Shown: positions 21,772 to 34,300 of the stretch, piece after piece
How the letters are laid out: each line of letters opens with the position of its first letter
How positions within the stretch are numbered: position 1 is the first letter of the stretch
The notes under the pieces: model-generated
What the model was told of the DNA's origin: nothing
Databases searched by the model: none
Seen by the model: the letters and a program-made list of their open reading frames with translations, nothing else
Made by a program: the position numbers and the translations under genes
From: Astrocystis sublimbata
Lineage: Eukaryota > Ascomycota > Sordariomycetes > Xylariales > Xylariaceae
Direction of reading: 5' to 3'
DNA length: 64,000 bases
Assembly: GCA_022453515.1 (NCBI GenBank)
Contig: JAJNNY010000023.1
Location: forward strand, 1-64,000

Positions 21772-23503
21772 TCATACACATGTCCAACTCCCCGCGTCGC
21801 TCACGTTCCCACTTCCACTGTATTGCAGTTCTTTGGGGAACTTGCAAATATTCCTCGATTGCCCATTGCCGGAGAATAAGATTGTTTCCGGGGCTCTGCC
21901 CTTCTCGACCCATTCAACAAGTGGAGCAATATTGTCCGTTGGAACTTGAGGGCCAGGGCCATTGCCGCAATGGCCAAGGCCAGGAGCCATGAAGACGCGG
22001 TAGAACTCGTCTGTTTCCTCTATTCCGCCAGCCAGGTCTACGACTCGCTGCCAGTAATCCAACGTGCCCAACGGCGGGATCAAATCGTCTGCCCATCCAT
22101 GCCATGTCATTATCTTGCCACCACGTGCGCGATATGCCATAAGGTCGGGGTTATCGGTGCTCCAAAGGTCGCCAAATTCGTTCACCGATTGATAAAACAA
22201 GGCCACGAGCCTCTCATGTTTGATATCGCTCACGTCGATGCCTGGACTGAAACCACCAAGTCAGTAACTGCTATCACAGTCGAAAGGATTGCTCACGATC
22301 GATCCCCTGAGCTTGCAAATGATATGCCAATCAGGGTCATTGATACCTCTGGGAGCTGCAATAAATGGAAATGAACTACTTCATTTGTAGCTTACCTCTG
22401 TAGTAGAAAGTCTGTGATCCAAAGTATCGCAAACTCAAGGCCGGGTTGTATTGCCTGATACTGATAATTCGTTCCTGGTTGTAACCCGTACCACAAGAAG
22501 TTGCCCGCTTCATCTTCGAATCCACTGCGGATCTTGTTCCAAATCACTGCGTCACGCTCTGTGACAAGAGTTGTGATGTTGTCGTCGCATTGCACTTCCA
22601 TACCCACGACGCTACTCGCATTGAAATCGCATCTAAGCGGATTGCTTATCAGCCCATCGGCCGCGCCGTCGAGCAAGTCGCAGGCTTCGATGCTCGCATT
22701 TCCAATAGCACTCAACTTGCACAATGGCACAGGCTCGCCGCCTTGGTTTTGTACCGTTAGCGGCCAGTAACTTGCCACGTTAGTCTTATCCCAATTGATA
22801 GCTGGGGCACCCGCGAAGATACCATCGTAATCTTCTGGATAACGCTGAGCCTCGCTGTAGCCCTGACGCCCGCCGGTGCTGCATCCAAACCAATAGCTGT
22901 ATTCCGGCTTCCTCCCGTAGAAACTCTCGGATAGCTCTTTGCCCATGACTGTCATTTCATGAAAAGATAGGTGCACTATGACATGCCAATGTTAGCTTCC
23001 GGCCGTCCCCTGCGCCGAGACATCGTTATTCGTCAATACACACCAAAATTCTGGACCAGCTGGGTCGAATTGTACCAGAGATCCGTATTGCCTTCCAGAT
23101 TTACACCAGCGTCTGTCGCCCCAGCCGAGTATCCGCTCGTGACCGCTGACACGAGCTCAGCGTCGAACTCGCCGGCGCCGAAGCCGCCACCGCCAGTGCC
23201 CTGCCATCGACCATTCCAGCCCTCAAGCGGGAGATAAATGGTAAACCGCACTGCATCGCCTGCATCGCCATGCGTTAGGAAGACTTCGACGTCGCAAATA
23301 TCAATACTGCCTGCTGGGCCATTGAACGTCGGGCCATCGTAAGTGACATTGTAGCGCTCCGTGGCCGTGATATTGATCAGGGATGTTCCATCTGGAGGTG
23401 TTACTGTCAACAACGAACATGGCGATGTACGGAGAACAGAGGAGCCTGGGCACATCTGTGCTAGGCTCCCGAGGGCTAGCCAGATAATGAGTAGCAGAAG
23501 CAT
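21772..23503 (-). CDS. Secreted tannase/feruloyl esterase family enzyme
   Basis: Three exons: 23503-23044, 22975-22396 and 22246-21772. Introns are GTGTGT...CATAG (branch GCTAAC) and a 149-nt GTAAGC...TTTCAG (branch TACTGAC). The product has 504 residues. It starts with a signal peptide (MLLLLIIWLALGSLAQ). The family's CS-D-HC motif is complete: Cys185-Ser186 in GCSTGGRQG, Asp400 or 401 in HGWADDLI, and His439-Cys440 in GLGHCGNG. The paired cysteines bring the catalytic Ser and His together. Family members hydrolyse gallate or feruloyl/coumaroyl esters of plant tannins and cell walls. Length (500-580 residues) and several N-glycosylation sites fit. The exact substrate cannot be read from sequence. 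The second intron contains a nearly open in-frame stretch (see findings). Confidence 0.9.
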
Positions 23504-24412
23504 TCTTATAATGCACAGTATTCAAGCCGATTAAATGAGTTGGACGAAAGTGGACGTGGAACACGCGCACTAGTCGGCACAGCACACCTGTGATCTCGTG
23601 TCACGAACTGCTTACAGCCATAAAGACTAAGAGCACACGAGGGAACAACTGATTGGGCAGATATAGAAAATATTTGGCACAGCAAAGCGACTCTTGCTTC
23701 CCCGCATCTGGACCCCGGTCGTAGCTTGCTAATTCGAGCCAAAAGTTGAAGGACTAGTACGATGAAGGTGTGATGTAAGAGAAGGGTATGCTGGGATGAG
23801 GATCCTTTAATGACACTTCATGGTGCCATCCATTGTTGCGTTGAGATATGGGGAAATGACAGTGACCACTGTCTCATTTGAGCCAGGGATATTATTGATT
23901 TTCCCAACTCATTGCGTTCTTGCTTGAGTAATACTATTGATTACCTCATCATGAGACACATAATTGTTTTGGTGTCTATCTTGTCGAAACTAGTGTCAAG
24001 GGTCTCAGGGCTTGGCGGTGATGAAATATTCAAGCCTCAATAAACGTTTAGCACATTTATTTGTTATTTGCGACTCATAACATGACAAGCGCTGATATTG
24101 GAGTCACGAAGTTGGTCAAACGTATGCAGTATCTAGAATAAGTCATTGTCTCCTGGATAGATGTGCATGTATATGATCTCGATTCTATGATCGTTTCAAT
24201 GTCGATCTTCTATGCCGATTTACAGTCTGATCTTGCTCAAAGATTCGGATAGAAACGGGAATCATGTGAGGGATGTTACTGTATCCAAGGAGGTTGTTGT
24301 AATTAGATATTAATCACTAATATACTAACACTATATACGAGCGCTTGACAATGGCTTTCTACCGACCGTATTGCGTTTTCTTCAATTCGACTTGACCTAT
24401 CACTCAGCCAAG
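23504..24412. other. Intergenic, nothing distinctive
   Basis: AT-rich spacer between the tannase-family 5' end and the 3' end of the Cys-rich surface protein. No open frame, repeat or RNA signal stands out. Confidence 0.5.
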
Positions 24413-25163
24413 TTACAACAGATTCCTCATAAATGCAAAAAGGAGGCCCGAAGCTCCCACGGCCCAGGTCTCGACATGGCGCCCTCCCACTCCAGCGTTT
24501 GGTGTTGGTGTTGGGTTTGAGGTTGGGGTTGGGGTTGACGAAGCAGACGAACTGCTAGGAGAGTCACCGATATGGCCGCCAGAAGAACCACCGGCACCAA
24601 CAGGGTGAGTATGTGTAGGTGTAGCTACAGAGGTAGCCTCACTGGCACTTGTGGCTACTGCAGCTGCTGAGGTCGGAGTCGCGCCGGCGCCGTCTCCCAG
24701 ATTTGTCGTCACTGCTCCGTTAGGGGCAGTGTATACACCAGAGTTCGCATTGCCGTGCCCGCCGACATCGTCGACGTATTCGCCTGGGGAAATTGCGTCA
24801 GTATGAAGTCCACCATACTCAGACACGGGAGCGTATAGTAAGACAAGAAGTTTGAAAGATGTACGTACCGGTATCCCCGTTCAAGCATAATAGCGAATTA
24901 TCTGTGTAGCGGAAGCACACCTCATCGCTCGCGCAGTCTAGAGTTGACCTTTTACACCCAACGGCGTTGCATTGTCCTTGCTGGGCAGTTGCATAACAAG
25001 CTTCGAGGCATTCCGACTGGTTAGATTCGTTCTTGCAGAAGTTGGCACAAGCATCGTCGCCAGCCGCTTGGAAAGGCCAATCTATAGCGTTTGATTGCGT
25101 GCAAGGAGTCGCAATAGCCAACGGCACTAGAGCCAATACTGCTGAAGTTCTGGAGAAAAACAT
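24413..25163 (-). CDS. Cys-rich secreted protein with Ser/Thr stalk and hydrophobic tail
   Basis: Two exons: 25163-24869 and 24783-24413. The intron (GTACGT...CCCAG, phase 1) is 85 nt and the product has 221 residues. A signal peptide (MFFSRTSAVLALVPLAIATP) leads into a domain with 10 cysteines within about 75 residues (AC..FCKN..EC..AC..QC..GC..DC..VC..LC). Next is a Gly/Asn linker, then a Ser/Thr/Pro-rich stalk likely to be O-glycosylated. The C-terminus is hydrophobic (TWAVGASGLLFAF), followed by MRNLL. This is the classic order of a fungal cell-wall or GPI-anchored protein, although the short basic end makes the GPI signal imperfect. The Cys spacing is not the CFEM pattern, so I give no family. 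Possible roles in adhesion or host interaction are inference. Confidence 0.75.
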
Positions 25164-26862
25164 GGTGACTAAGGATCAATGAATTGCAAGGCTGGGTGAT
25201 TGACAAGGCGTGTGAATTATGATTTAAGATAGAGAAGATATTTTAGAAGTTGCGAGACTGGGTATATAGATGTTATCGCCAGAAGCAGGATTGAAGAAGC
25301 TTCCCAAGATGTGGCCGCCGCAGTTCGTCTCATGCAGAAGCTCAAGAACAGGCCTCCAGGGCTAAGGGGCTAGACGCTGTTCAGCGGACTTAGCTCAAAG
25401 GTCTCGATGCCGCTAGATAGATCTACTTGCCTCATTGAGACATTCAGAGTATAAGTGTACTTGGCAGCATGTCTGAATTGGCCTGGTTCGCAATCGACGT
25501 CAGCCGCAAACTAGTGAGACCTACGGTAGAAATAAGCTTATCTGAATTCTACCTAGACAACAGGTAAATCCCAAGGCCGAGACCACCGCTATCTCCATTG
25601 CATGTGGTAGCGCTCAGCTTCAAAGAGAATTAGTTACATCACATGAAGCACGTTCGGGGCCCAGTCTGTCGGGTCCAGTACGCTGGAATGATGGGTTCCA
25701 TCTTCGGACGACAACAATACTAGTCTGCACGTTTTGAGCGAAGCAAAAGCTCTCGTCTAAAACCCTCAAATCCGGTTATGGCTGTCCGCGGCGATCCCGC
25801 GAACTAGACCATTGCAAGATTCAGTCTCATAGCCCGAGCAACGCCTCTATTGGGCGAATGCTGTGTAGTTACGAGTAGTCCACACGCAAGGTCTGGTTTC
25901 CACATATCGCAACAACAAACTCCTTATTTCTGCTCGCTTACATTAGCTACCAATCGCATATTCGTGAGAAACATGGCTGTAGGCCATCGATGCCGAGGCC
26001 AAGACTATGATGCTGATAGATTTCGGCTGTAACCTGCAGCTGGGTGGCAGTGGTAAAAAATCTTGAACTCAGCAACTATTAAGGTGTTGATCCAATTTCC
26101 CATATATGGCTGTCAGTGAGTTATTCGACGTGTTACATGCTATTACTCATCATCTTGTTGGCTCACTTTCTACATAAAATTCAGTCTCTCCCACTCAAGC
26201 AATCAGACAAATTGGGGTTACCTCACCCTGCTCAGCTGAGATTCACGTGGATTTGCCTTATATACCTGGGTAGGTAGCTTTGCTCCACAATAGCTACCCA
26301 CCCAGTATATAAGCCTGGTATTCATGCAACTGGTAACTGCCAACTTGTTTATCTAAAGGCTGTGTATGTTGGTTGAAGTATGTATGCTAAGTAGCGGCTC
26401 CATGTATGACGCTAGCTATCCGCATGGCGGAGGTTACCCTTTAACCCCAAAGTTGATAGATGACCTCTCGATAATGTGCCAAGCCCAAAGTTACTAGAAA
26501 GTCGATATATTTCACCTCTTTTCGAATACTATTAGATGAATGCGAAAGCGATACCAAATAGGAGACTGCGGCTTCCGCACCAGGTCAGTGTTGATGTCTT
26601 TGCCATCCCTGCTCATGCAGATCTACGTCTTGGAGCACAAGCTTCATATTGACATGTGAGTTAGTTACTTCAAAGATAATATAAGAAGTAGTGATCAATA
26701 CATTTCAAGATGCAACCTGTTGTTCCCATCACTGGATCCCAGAGCTTCGTTTTTGTTTCTTGTAATAAGTGAATCACCATACTTCATCTCGTTTGCCTAG
26801 GCTCGTGGGTTTCGGCTGTTATATAAAGAAGCTGTCGAAAGAGGGTCACAATACAAGAAGTC
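25164..26862. other. 1.7-kb gene-free region with imperfect hairpin
   Basis: No coding signal. A 21-bp/20-bp inverted repeat lies at 26259-26311 (entered separately). TTATATAAAG at about 26819-26828 is a TATA-like element shortly upstream of the presumed DUF300 start. Confidence 0.5.
26259..26311. repeat. Imperfect inverted repeat (hairpin)
   Basis: Arms 26259-26279 and 26292-26311 are reverse complements with one 1-base gap and one mismatch, separated by 12 bases. The core is CTGGGTAGGTAGCT against AGCTACCCACCCAG. It carries the same CCTAGGTAG-like vocabulary found throughout the intergenic DNA of this window. Confidence 0.8.
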
Positions 26863-27958
26863 ATGAGTTTTTTAACAACTCGATGGCGAAAAGGGGGCGA
26901 GGGGTCAACGTGCGAACTACCCAGTTTGTTCCTGGTGAATTCATATGATTTTGATTTCCCCAGTTTGTTTCACAAAAAAAACACTTGCCCTCCATAATCT
27001 TATGCTTAACTCGCTAACAAAAGGGGGTACGAATTAATTCCAACTAGGCCCATCGTCGGGTCATTCGACTTTTATCATCTGAATGTGATCATCTCTGGTG
27101 TGCTGGTTATTATCTCTACTTTGCTGGTACTGTCATTAATATGGCGACACGCAACAAACATGAGCCGGCCCCGTGAGCAGCTATACATAATCAGGATTTG
27201 CCTCATAATTCCTATCTTAGGCACCGCAAACTGGATAAGCGCAGTCATCACACTTTGTGAGCCAGTGACGTTGGACATGTTTCTTCCTATTCATGAGTGA
27301 GATATTGGCCGGCACCGGTTTCGACATGGACAACGTTGCCGACATTTGCGTTATCGCAACGTTCAGTTTACCTGTCGGCATTGGTGACACGAGCTCGGCG
27401 ACTTGAAGTTCCTATAATAGATGCCAAAGTCTACAATAAGTTCCGTCGTGGCTTCGTCAATGTGGCCCGGGGAATTCCTATTGCGTGGGCAGTTGCTATT
27501 GCAATCATTGCCACGACCCACGGAAGCTGCTAGCGTCTACTGTTTGACTGACACGTGTAAGTCATCAGGCAGAACGTTGCTCATAAGTTCCCAGCTTACT
27601 CGGATCTAACGCTTATCAATGTCAATTACTGACTCCAAACAACCAAGATGCGGGCCACTCACACATACGGTTATCGTTGGTCAAGACTGTCAACACGATT
27701 AGTGCACTTATAGGTGTGATACTAACCGTGTCGTCAGTAAACCCAGAGGTGAAGAGGCATCGGGCCATGCCGAAGCTGTGGGCATTCAGATCGTTGATCT
27801 CACACCAAATGACCCAGGAAGTGAGTTCCTCCAGCCCCCCACACACCCTCACTATGGGTCCCTCCCCCAGTGCAGAGGCACTTTCTCATATTCAGCATCC
27901 ACGATGTTCCAGTTTGCTGCAGCTATTGGGTGCATCTAATGAGCAATATTACGTTGGC
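26863..27958 (+). pseudogene. Decayed DUF300 (TMEM184/Ost-alpha-like) membrane protein gene
   Basis: Several frames align in order to the DUF300 family of 7-TM proteins. The frame around 27064-27256 gives a first membrane segment, then WRHATNMSRPREQLYIIRI, the family's conserved H..(N/S)..P.EQ..IIRI signature. An intron 27257-27366 (GTGAGC...TTCAG) joins in phase to YLSALV...KFRRGFV...PIAWAVAIAIIATT. A second good intron (27557-27647, GTAAGT...ACTGAC...AAG) joins TEAASVYCLTDT to a segment ending RAMPKLWAFRSLISHQMTQE. Between ATT and TEA, near 27,515, the frame shifts by one base and no plausible intron can repair it. After the GTGAGT at 27821 the conserved C-terminal third is missing or unrecognisable. 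The start (ATG 26863) is a guess. Best read as a recently inactivated gene. A sequencing error is the alternative for the frameshift alone. Confidence 0.6.
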
Positions 27959-29484
27959 GACGAGCATTCAACTATAGATTTGAACTGAAGGAACCTCATG
28001 CAGTGAGAATCTCCAAAGGACCAATTGCTTGGATTGTTTTGGAATATGTTTGACATACGATGTATCACCAGCAACAACTCCGAAAGACTGTCATGTAGAG
28101 AAACAAGGTCTTCGATAAGTCGTTGAAGTATCAATCTGGTGTTGGAAAACACACTTTGTCCCAGCAGCACAAACCTATCACCACTTCTTTAGGCCGATGG
28201 ACCATTTGTGCCCACAGCAACTAAGATCCCATGCAGCAATGAAGAGATTATGTTTACCTATTGGAGCCATCCGGCAGCTATGGGAGTTCAAGTACTTACC
28301 TACGTAGGCTTATACATGCCTAGTTCTCTGGATTATTATCAATAAGTTCATGCAAAGCAATTTGCCCACAGTTTATAATCACTTCGCTTAAACTTAAATG
28401 CGAATAATAACGTGAACATGCATTTCTGCCCTGGAAAGGGGATGGCATTGACACCAGTCAGCTGGGTTACCAGAAGGGAAATAAAAGTCAGCAGACAAGT
28501 CGTGCTGTAGTCGTTATGCTATGCTAGTAGTTATATCACCAATAGTCGCAATAATCTGGCCACTGCATCTATGCATATAGTTGATCAGGCGAGTCGGGTG
28601 TGCTGTCAGCCCACCCGTCCGGCAACTTCTACATCCATTTCTACCTGAAGACGTCATCTAACGGAAACGTTTTACTCACAGCAGCTGGCTCCTGTTTTTT
28701 TCCTCTAATAACACACGATGCAATGATGAGTCATAACATGTTTATCACTGATCAGTTAACATGCCTTACCGAGGCTGCCGAGCTGCATGGCATCCGTAAG
28801 GTACCTACCTAGTGACCGGCCTGTCACTCTATCATTGTTCTGAAGCCCTGTCTATAACGGGACCGTAAGGGGCTCGTCTGAAACACGGCAGCTGACGGGA
28901 GCCGGCCAGCTCACGCGCTTCCCATCACCATTATTTGCATTCTGCGACGTCGCGAGTGGCGTTGCCTGCGGCAAAAAAGGGCCTTTCGACGGTCTCGATC
29001 ATCACTGGAAGAAGCTGATCGACAACGCCGGCACTGTCCTACGCAAGTAGGTCCATAGTAGGCTCATCACAAAAATGACATTGCATTTCATCTATAGTAC
29101 AAGCCGGCAACATAACGCGCGCTAAAACATTAAACAAAAATGCCTCTTTTGCTGGATTGCATACTAAATTGACATAATATGTATGATCTGCGGCACTTGA
29201 GTGTGGAAAGTCTGAGCCTCCGTGGGAGTCTACCTACAACCGCCACAGGTTGGCCCACGTTAAGAATCCTATTAGATCTGTTAAAGGGAGGGGGGGTATT
29301 GAGATCGAATATCTGAGTGTTCGGTGGCATTGGAATATGTTCTCTCCCCTCAAAACCCAAACACGCAACTCCAGGTTCCTTATCATTCCCCGTTGACTGC
29401 AGGGGCTTTTGCAATCTCCTGCAAAAGCATTGCCCTTTAAACAATAATGCATAAAATGGTACATAAAGAAGTAAACATGCGCAC
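27959..29484. other. Intergenic; possible coding remnant near 28.9-29.05 kb
   Basis: No complete gene. A plus-strand open stretch at about 28861-29050 has GC-rich third positions unlike its surroundings. It reads FPSPLFAFCDVASGVACGKK then PFDGLDHHWKKLIDNAG up to a TAG. It could be the last exon of a decayed gene, but I recognise no family and cannot find a start or donor. Confidence 0.3.
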
Positions 29485-31367
29485 TTAGAAGTGTTCCTTC
29501 CAGAAGCGGAACCGGACTTCTCTGCAGGTGGCAGTCGTCGTAGCTTTCTGGATGTCTCGGGCTGTGGTTGTTGTTAGTGACTGGCATCAAATGAGATCTC
29601 GTGATATTACTTACCAGCTACGGAAGGACCGCAGAAGTACACACCAACAGTTGTCTGCATGCTACCCTCGAGACCATTGATGTATGTTCGGTCGAGGATA
29701 CCATTTCGCATGGCTTCAAAGATACCAGTGAAGTTGGGGCGGCCGAAGTTGGTTCGTGCCTTGAGCTCTGTCAAAGGATCAACCTCAGAACCAACACTGT
29801 TCAGCACAATGTTTTGGGCAGTGTCGACATCGAGCTTTTGAGTCAGGAAGGTGTGGATCTTGAGGAACTCGACACCATTGCTGCCAGGGATACGGGCAGC
29901 CTCTGCACTCTGCGATTCGAGCGACGAGAGCAGGGTCTGGAACCATTCGAACGATCCGGTATCCTTGCAGACCCAGATGAATTCGACACGGCGCAGACGG
30001 GTAGGCGGGTTGGGGCTGTTTCGCAAATGCCAGATGTTCTTCAGGATCGAGGCCCAAGGGGTAACACCGATACCGGTACCAATGAGGACAGCGATTTCGT
30101 TTTCAAAGACGTCCTCAGCGGGTGCACCATAGGGACCATCGATACGGAGAGCCGGCATCTGTTGGCCGTTCTGAAGCGCAACCTCGTACATGCCCATCGG
30201 GTCAACGCCCTCGTACAGCTTCGATTGGGCGCCACCAGCACCAACAGCATCACCTAGCGCCTTGGTGAAGTCACCGACTTGTCGAACGTGCACGGAAACG
30301 TAAGGGTCGTAAGGGCAAGAGGTGATGGTGAAAGGATGCCACTGGTAGGAGGACAGCGAGGGAACCTGTAGGAAGAGCCATTGGCCTGCCTTGTACTTGA
30401 ACGACGGCTTTTCGAATTGGATTTCCACAACATCTGTGACCCATTAGCATACCACAGCATGAAAAGACGCTCGATAGTGCTCACCATAAGGATGGCGGAC
30501 AACTCTGGTAATCTTTGTCAACCGCTTAGCACGGACCTCGCGGTAAAGTCGCTCAATCAGATAAAGTCCACCTGCGAACAGTTCCCATCGCCAACCTTGG
30601 TAACCGATGCAGTGCTCCCAGAAGTCATCGGCGAAAGGCGAGACAGGGTCGGCGGTGTCACGGACAAAGCATCCAACTGCGTGGGTGTACATTCCCAGCA
30701 GAAATGGGATGAACAGATGATGCGTGTACCAGAAAGTTTCAAACGACTGTTGGCGGATGCGGTGATGGGCCGTTGTGTACATCAACAGCATGCAGAAGAG
30801 CATGATGTGTCCGGTAATACCACCGGGTTGCGTGTAGTGAATCTCGATCGCCGTCTGGGGCCGAACCTGCGTCTTCTCGACATTGTAGAAACTGGAAATG
30901 CGTAAGTAAAGGACCACGCACTGCGAGACATTCCGTGGACATACTTGACATAATGCGCAGCTACGTGCAGGACCGTAAAGAGGAGCATGGCATAGGCAAC
31001 TTGGCGATGGAACCAGATGTTTTCGTCAAGAGGCAGGAACCGAACCTTGGGTCGAATCCATCTGACTATTGTGCGACATACTGGAAGCAAAATGAATGTG
31101 GTATCGAATGAGAGAGTGAGACCCGCGCCTCGCGAAATCCAAACCGACCAGTTCAGCGTGTTGAGAGGGGCGAGCTTAGGCTCGACCGCTTGCTTCCACC
31201 TAAGTCACTGTTAAACGGCGATGTACTTATCCAAAGTGGTAGGGGAAGCCGACTTACCAACCGAACGCGAAGATTCCAAAATGAAATCCCCAGAACAGTA
31301 CGTGGAAGATGAGTTTCCCAGCAGTAAACTGCTTCTTCACCAACGTAGATAGACTCATTTCCCCCAT
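29485..31367 (-). CDS. noxA: NADPH oxidase A (Nox1-type, superoxide-generating)
   Basis: Five exons: 31367-31258, 31199-30945, 30891-30485, 30433-29615 and 29561-29485. All introns are GT-AG, of 51-58 nt, and the product has 555 residues. NoxA transfers electrons from NADPH via FAD and two haems across the membrane to oxygen. In filamentous fungi the superoxide drives sexual fruiting, hyphal fusion and infection structures, with NoxR, Rac and NoxD as partners. Six-TM haem core: haem histidines lie in WFHRQ, HVAAHYV, TAHHRIR and WYTHHLF. The FAD site is HPFTIT. NADPH-site strands are GTGIGVTPWASIL and VYFCGPSV. The C-terminus RFWKEHF is the family ending. There are no EF-hands, unlike NoxC. 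The ATG sits in CCACCATGG, an ideal context. Confidence 0.97.
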
Positions 31368-34300
31368 GGTGGCGAGACTATTGTTTTCCTTTCCCGACGC
31401 GAGACCTCAATATTATCGTCGACCTGCGACAGTACCGGCGTACGTCGATTTGGAGCACCAGGATGACCACCACAAGCAAAATATCCGGCGAATAACGTGA
31501 TCGAACGGCGTTGGCGTCCAAGACTCGGATATCTCTGTTCGGGCTGTGTCGTCGTGTTCTGATCCTCCAAACCTGCTCGAAGCGCCTATTATCCAACCCA
31601 GCGAACTAAAATAAAACAGCGAATGAATGAATGAACAACCTGAACCAGCAGCGGATGAAGCGAAAGTTGGTGATTAGGAAGAAGGCCGATTCTGTCTACG
31701 CCCTTGACGCCTGGTGGAGAGGGAAAAGGGACGACGAAACTTGCAGCCTGGTGGGCAGCGATAAAGTCATAAAGGACTGGACCAAGGCGTGGGTATCGGC
31801 GATAAATCCTACAGGTTGAGCCAGACAGGGGGTGGAAGGGAAATTGAGGATCCGGAACGGAAAACAAGATGGTTTCTGGTGACAGGGATAGGGGGGTGAT
31901 GATTCGGATGTCAGCTCTCGTGAAACATGCGCGGGCCTGGAGGTTGCGATCAAAGCTTGATGCGGGCGTGTTTATTAAAGCTCTGATAGGAAAAGCGACC
32001 CAATCAGAGGGCTGCGTATACGACGTGGAGGAGCAACAATGGACCCAACAATGGACCCGATCGCGAGCGGCAGGGGTCGCGAGATAGAGAGTTCAGTTGA
32101 TCAGACCTCAAGGGGCGGTTTCGTACGCTGTCCAGGTAGTATCAGATTGCATATGAGCCGTAAGTCGAACCTCAATCGGATCGGGTAGCGGAGCCTGGAG
32201 TACAGTAGCCTGCACTAGATGAGACGAGCGCGGTTTGATGCGCTGGGGTAGACCGTCTCGCCAAACAAGGGGGGGGGAGAGGGAGGACGCCTCGGCTAGG
32301 TCTATAGTCTATTACGGGGTGCGGGTACACACATCTAGAGGGCCGATTGTAAGTCGTCGTGGGTATAGTATAGTTGAGCTGTGTAAGTGGCAAGCAACAA
32401 TGAACAACAATACCAACAAAAAGAAGGGTTCGTGGCACGCAACGAGACAGCGGGACACAGGCGACTTGAAGTATCCTGACGTAGCACGCTCTGAAGCGAC
32501 GAAAATGATTAATTGCTAGCGGCGAGGACATCTGTGTCGCCCAATGGACTGGTTAAAGTGGTGACATATGGAACTACGAGGTTGGCCGGCGGTTGTTGGC
32601 CATCGCGGATTCGTCCGTCGCAACAATGGCTTGGTGCAGAAGGCGTGCATGCAGCCAATGGGACGGGCAGAAGCAGTGACACATCGCGACGGCACAATAG
32701 GACGAGAGACGACAGGGGGAGCGACCAGGGGAGTCCCCCATCTCGCCCCATCACCCCCATTCCCGTTACAGATTGGCATCAGGTTCGAGGGATTGGCGAT
32801 TAGCGCCGGTACCAGATCGGTCCAGCTCTATCTACGAGCAACTAAGGTATCTACCTAGTAAGTAAATGTTTGGCAGGGCCCCTGCCACTCGAGCCACTCA
32901 CGATCCTACGCTGTGCCCCCTGTCCATCCGAGGCTGCCCAGGGCCGTCGGATATGTGCATTTCGATATCGAAGGGGGGCTGCTGGCTTTTTATATCGCAC
33001 TAAGTAGAGAGAACATTCCGACGGTGACATAGCATCCTGTACATCCTGTACATCATGGGATATCATGGATGTAGCTTGTGCAGTAGCATTGACGCCAACA
33101 CCCCTGCTGCCAACCGTGATTGGCTTTGATAGATCTGTTCCCATGTTCGCAGATCTGAGTGCTGTCTACTTCCTACCGTGCAGGCCACGGCACCATTGAC
33201 ACCCGGGATTGTAGTGTGCATGATCGCTCCTGGAGAAAATCATACGATGCGAAATCAGACCACTTTCCAAGAGATCCAACAGAGCCCTTACTCTTAGAGA
33301 TAGGAGTCTACTCGTAAGTATATATGAAGTGCATCCGGACCTCAGTTTGCGAGTGGTCTTATGATCATTCGAGGATTTTCCAACCGGAATATACCAATCC
33401 AGCGCCCCTTTGGTGATTGATTAGGTACTGCCGTCTCTATCAACGAGCGAAGATGGAAGCCTTGGTTTCGCATCACCTACGTCCACAGCCTGGTAGCACC
33501 CTCGCACACCCTACAGGATTATGTGCGACCTTGTCCCTTTGGGCTTGCTTCTGAACGTTGGCTGAGACGATCAGCGACTGGCGACCCTTTCAAAACGACA
33601 TTGCGGCGTGGACGTCAGGCTAGTATGCACGTCTAGAGAGACACAGACGTCGCCGCCCGCACGAGGGTGTTGGGAGTCGCTCAAACTCAACAAGCAACAC
33701 CAATGATGGCCGGGCTCTGGGCTAGCTGGACTGGGCTCGCTGGGTGAGGGGACACGCTTATTTCGGCCGCATGTCGGACGCCTCGAACCTTCTGAATCGT
33801 GGGTGAGGCTGCGCTCAGGATTCAGAGGTTTCATCCGTCTCTTAGGAAGCCCAACAACAGAAACGATCCCACAACATCACCAACCTCGGGGCTGTGTGCG
33901 AGACGCACTTCAAAACTCTCATGGCCAGCCAATGGTAGTGGATATGTGGCTTGCTCCCCAAGCCGAGGACCTCGACTCCTGCTTGACGCTGGTTGGGCTG
34001 GTGGCGTCGCAAGCAAATACGTTTCGAGAAAAGGCCAACGGTGCGACCATTCGTAAGCGCCGGCCATTTGCATCTAGCTGTACGCTCAGACTGCAGCTTG
34101 TGTATGAGGCAAATATGTGAGTTCAGATGATCGTTGTGACTGCGCGAGAGGCCCCCAAATCGTAGAGACCACACAACTTGTCTGTACCTTGCCAATTGAC
34201 GCCAAACATATTCGTGATTTTCTTGGATCAAAATTTGATGCTACATTCTATGCAAATGCAGTATGCAAGTGCTCTCACTATATGGGCGACGTCCTCCATT

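Noticed and set aside
22396..22500. Frameshift in the tannase-family gene
   Set aside because: An alternative frame here reads plausibly as protein. However, the main frame joins the last exon in phase through a strong TACTGAC...TTTCAG intron, so no frameshift is needed.
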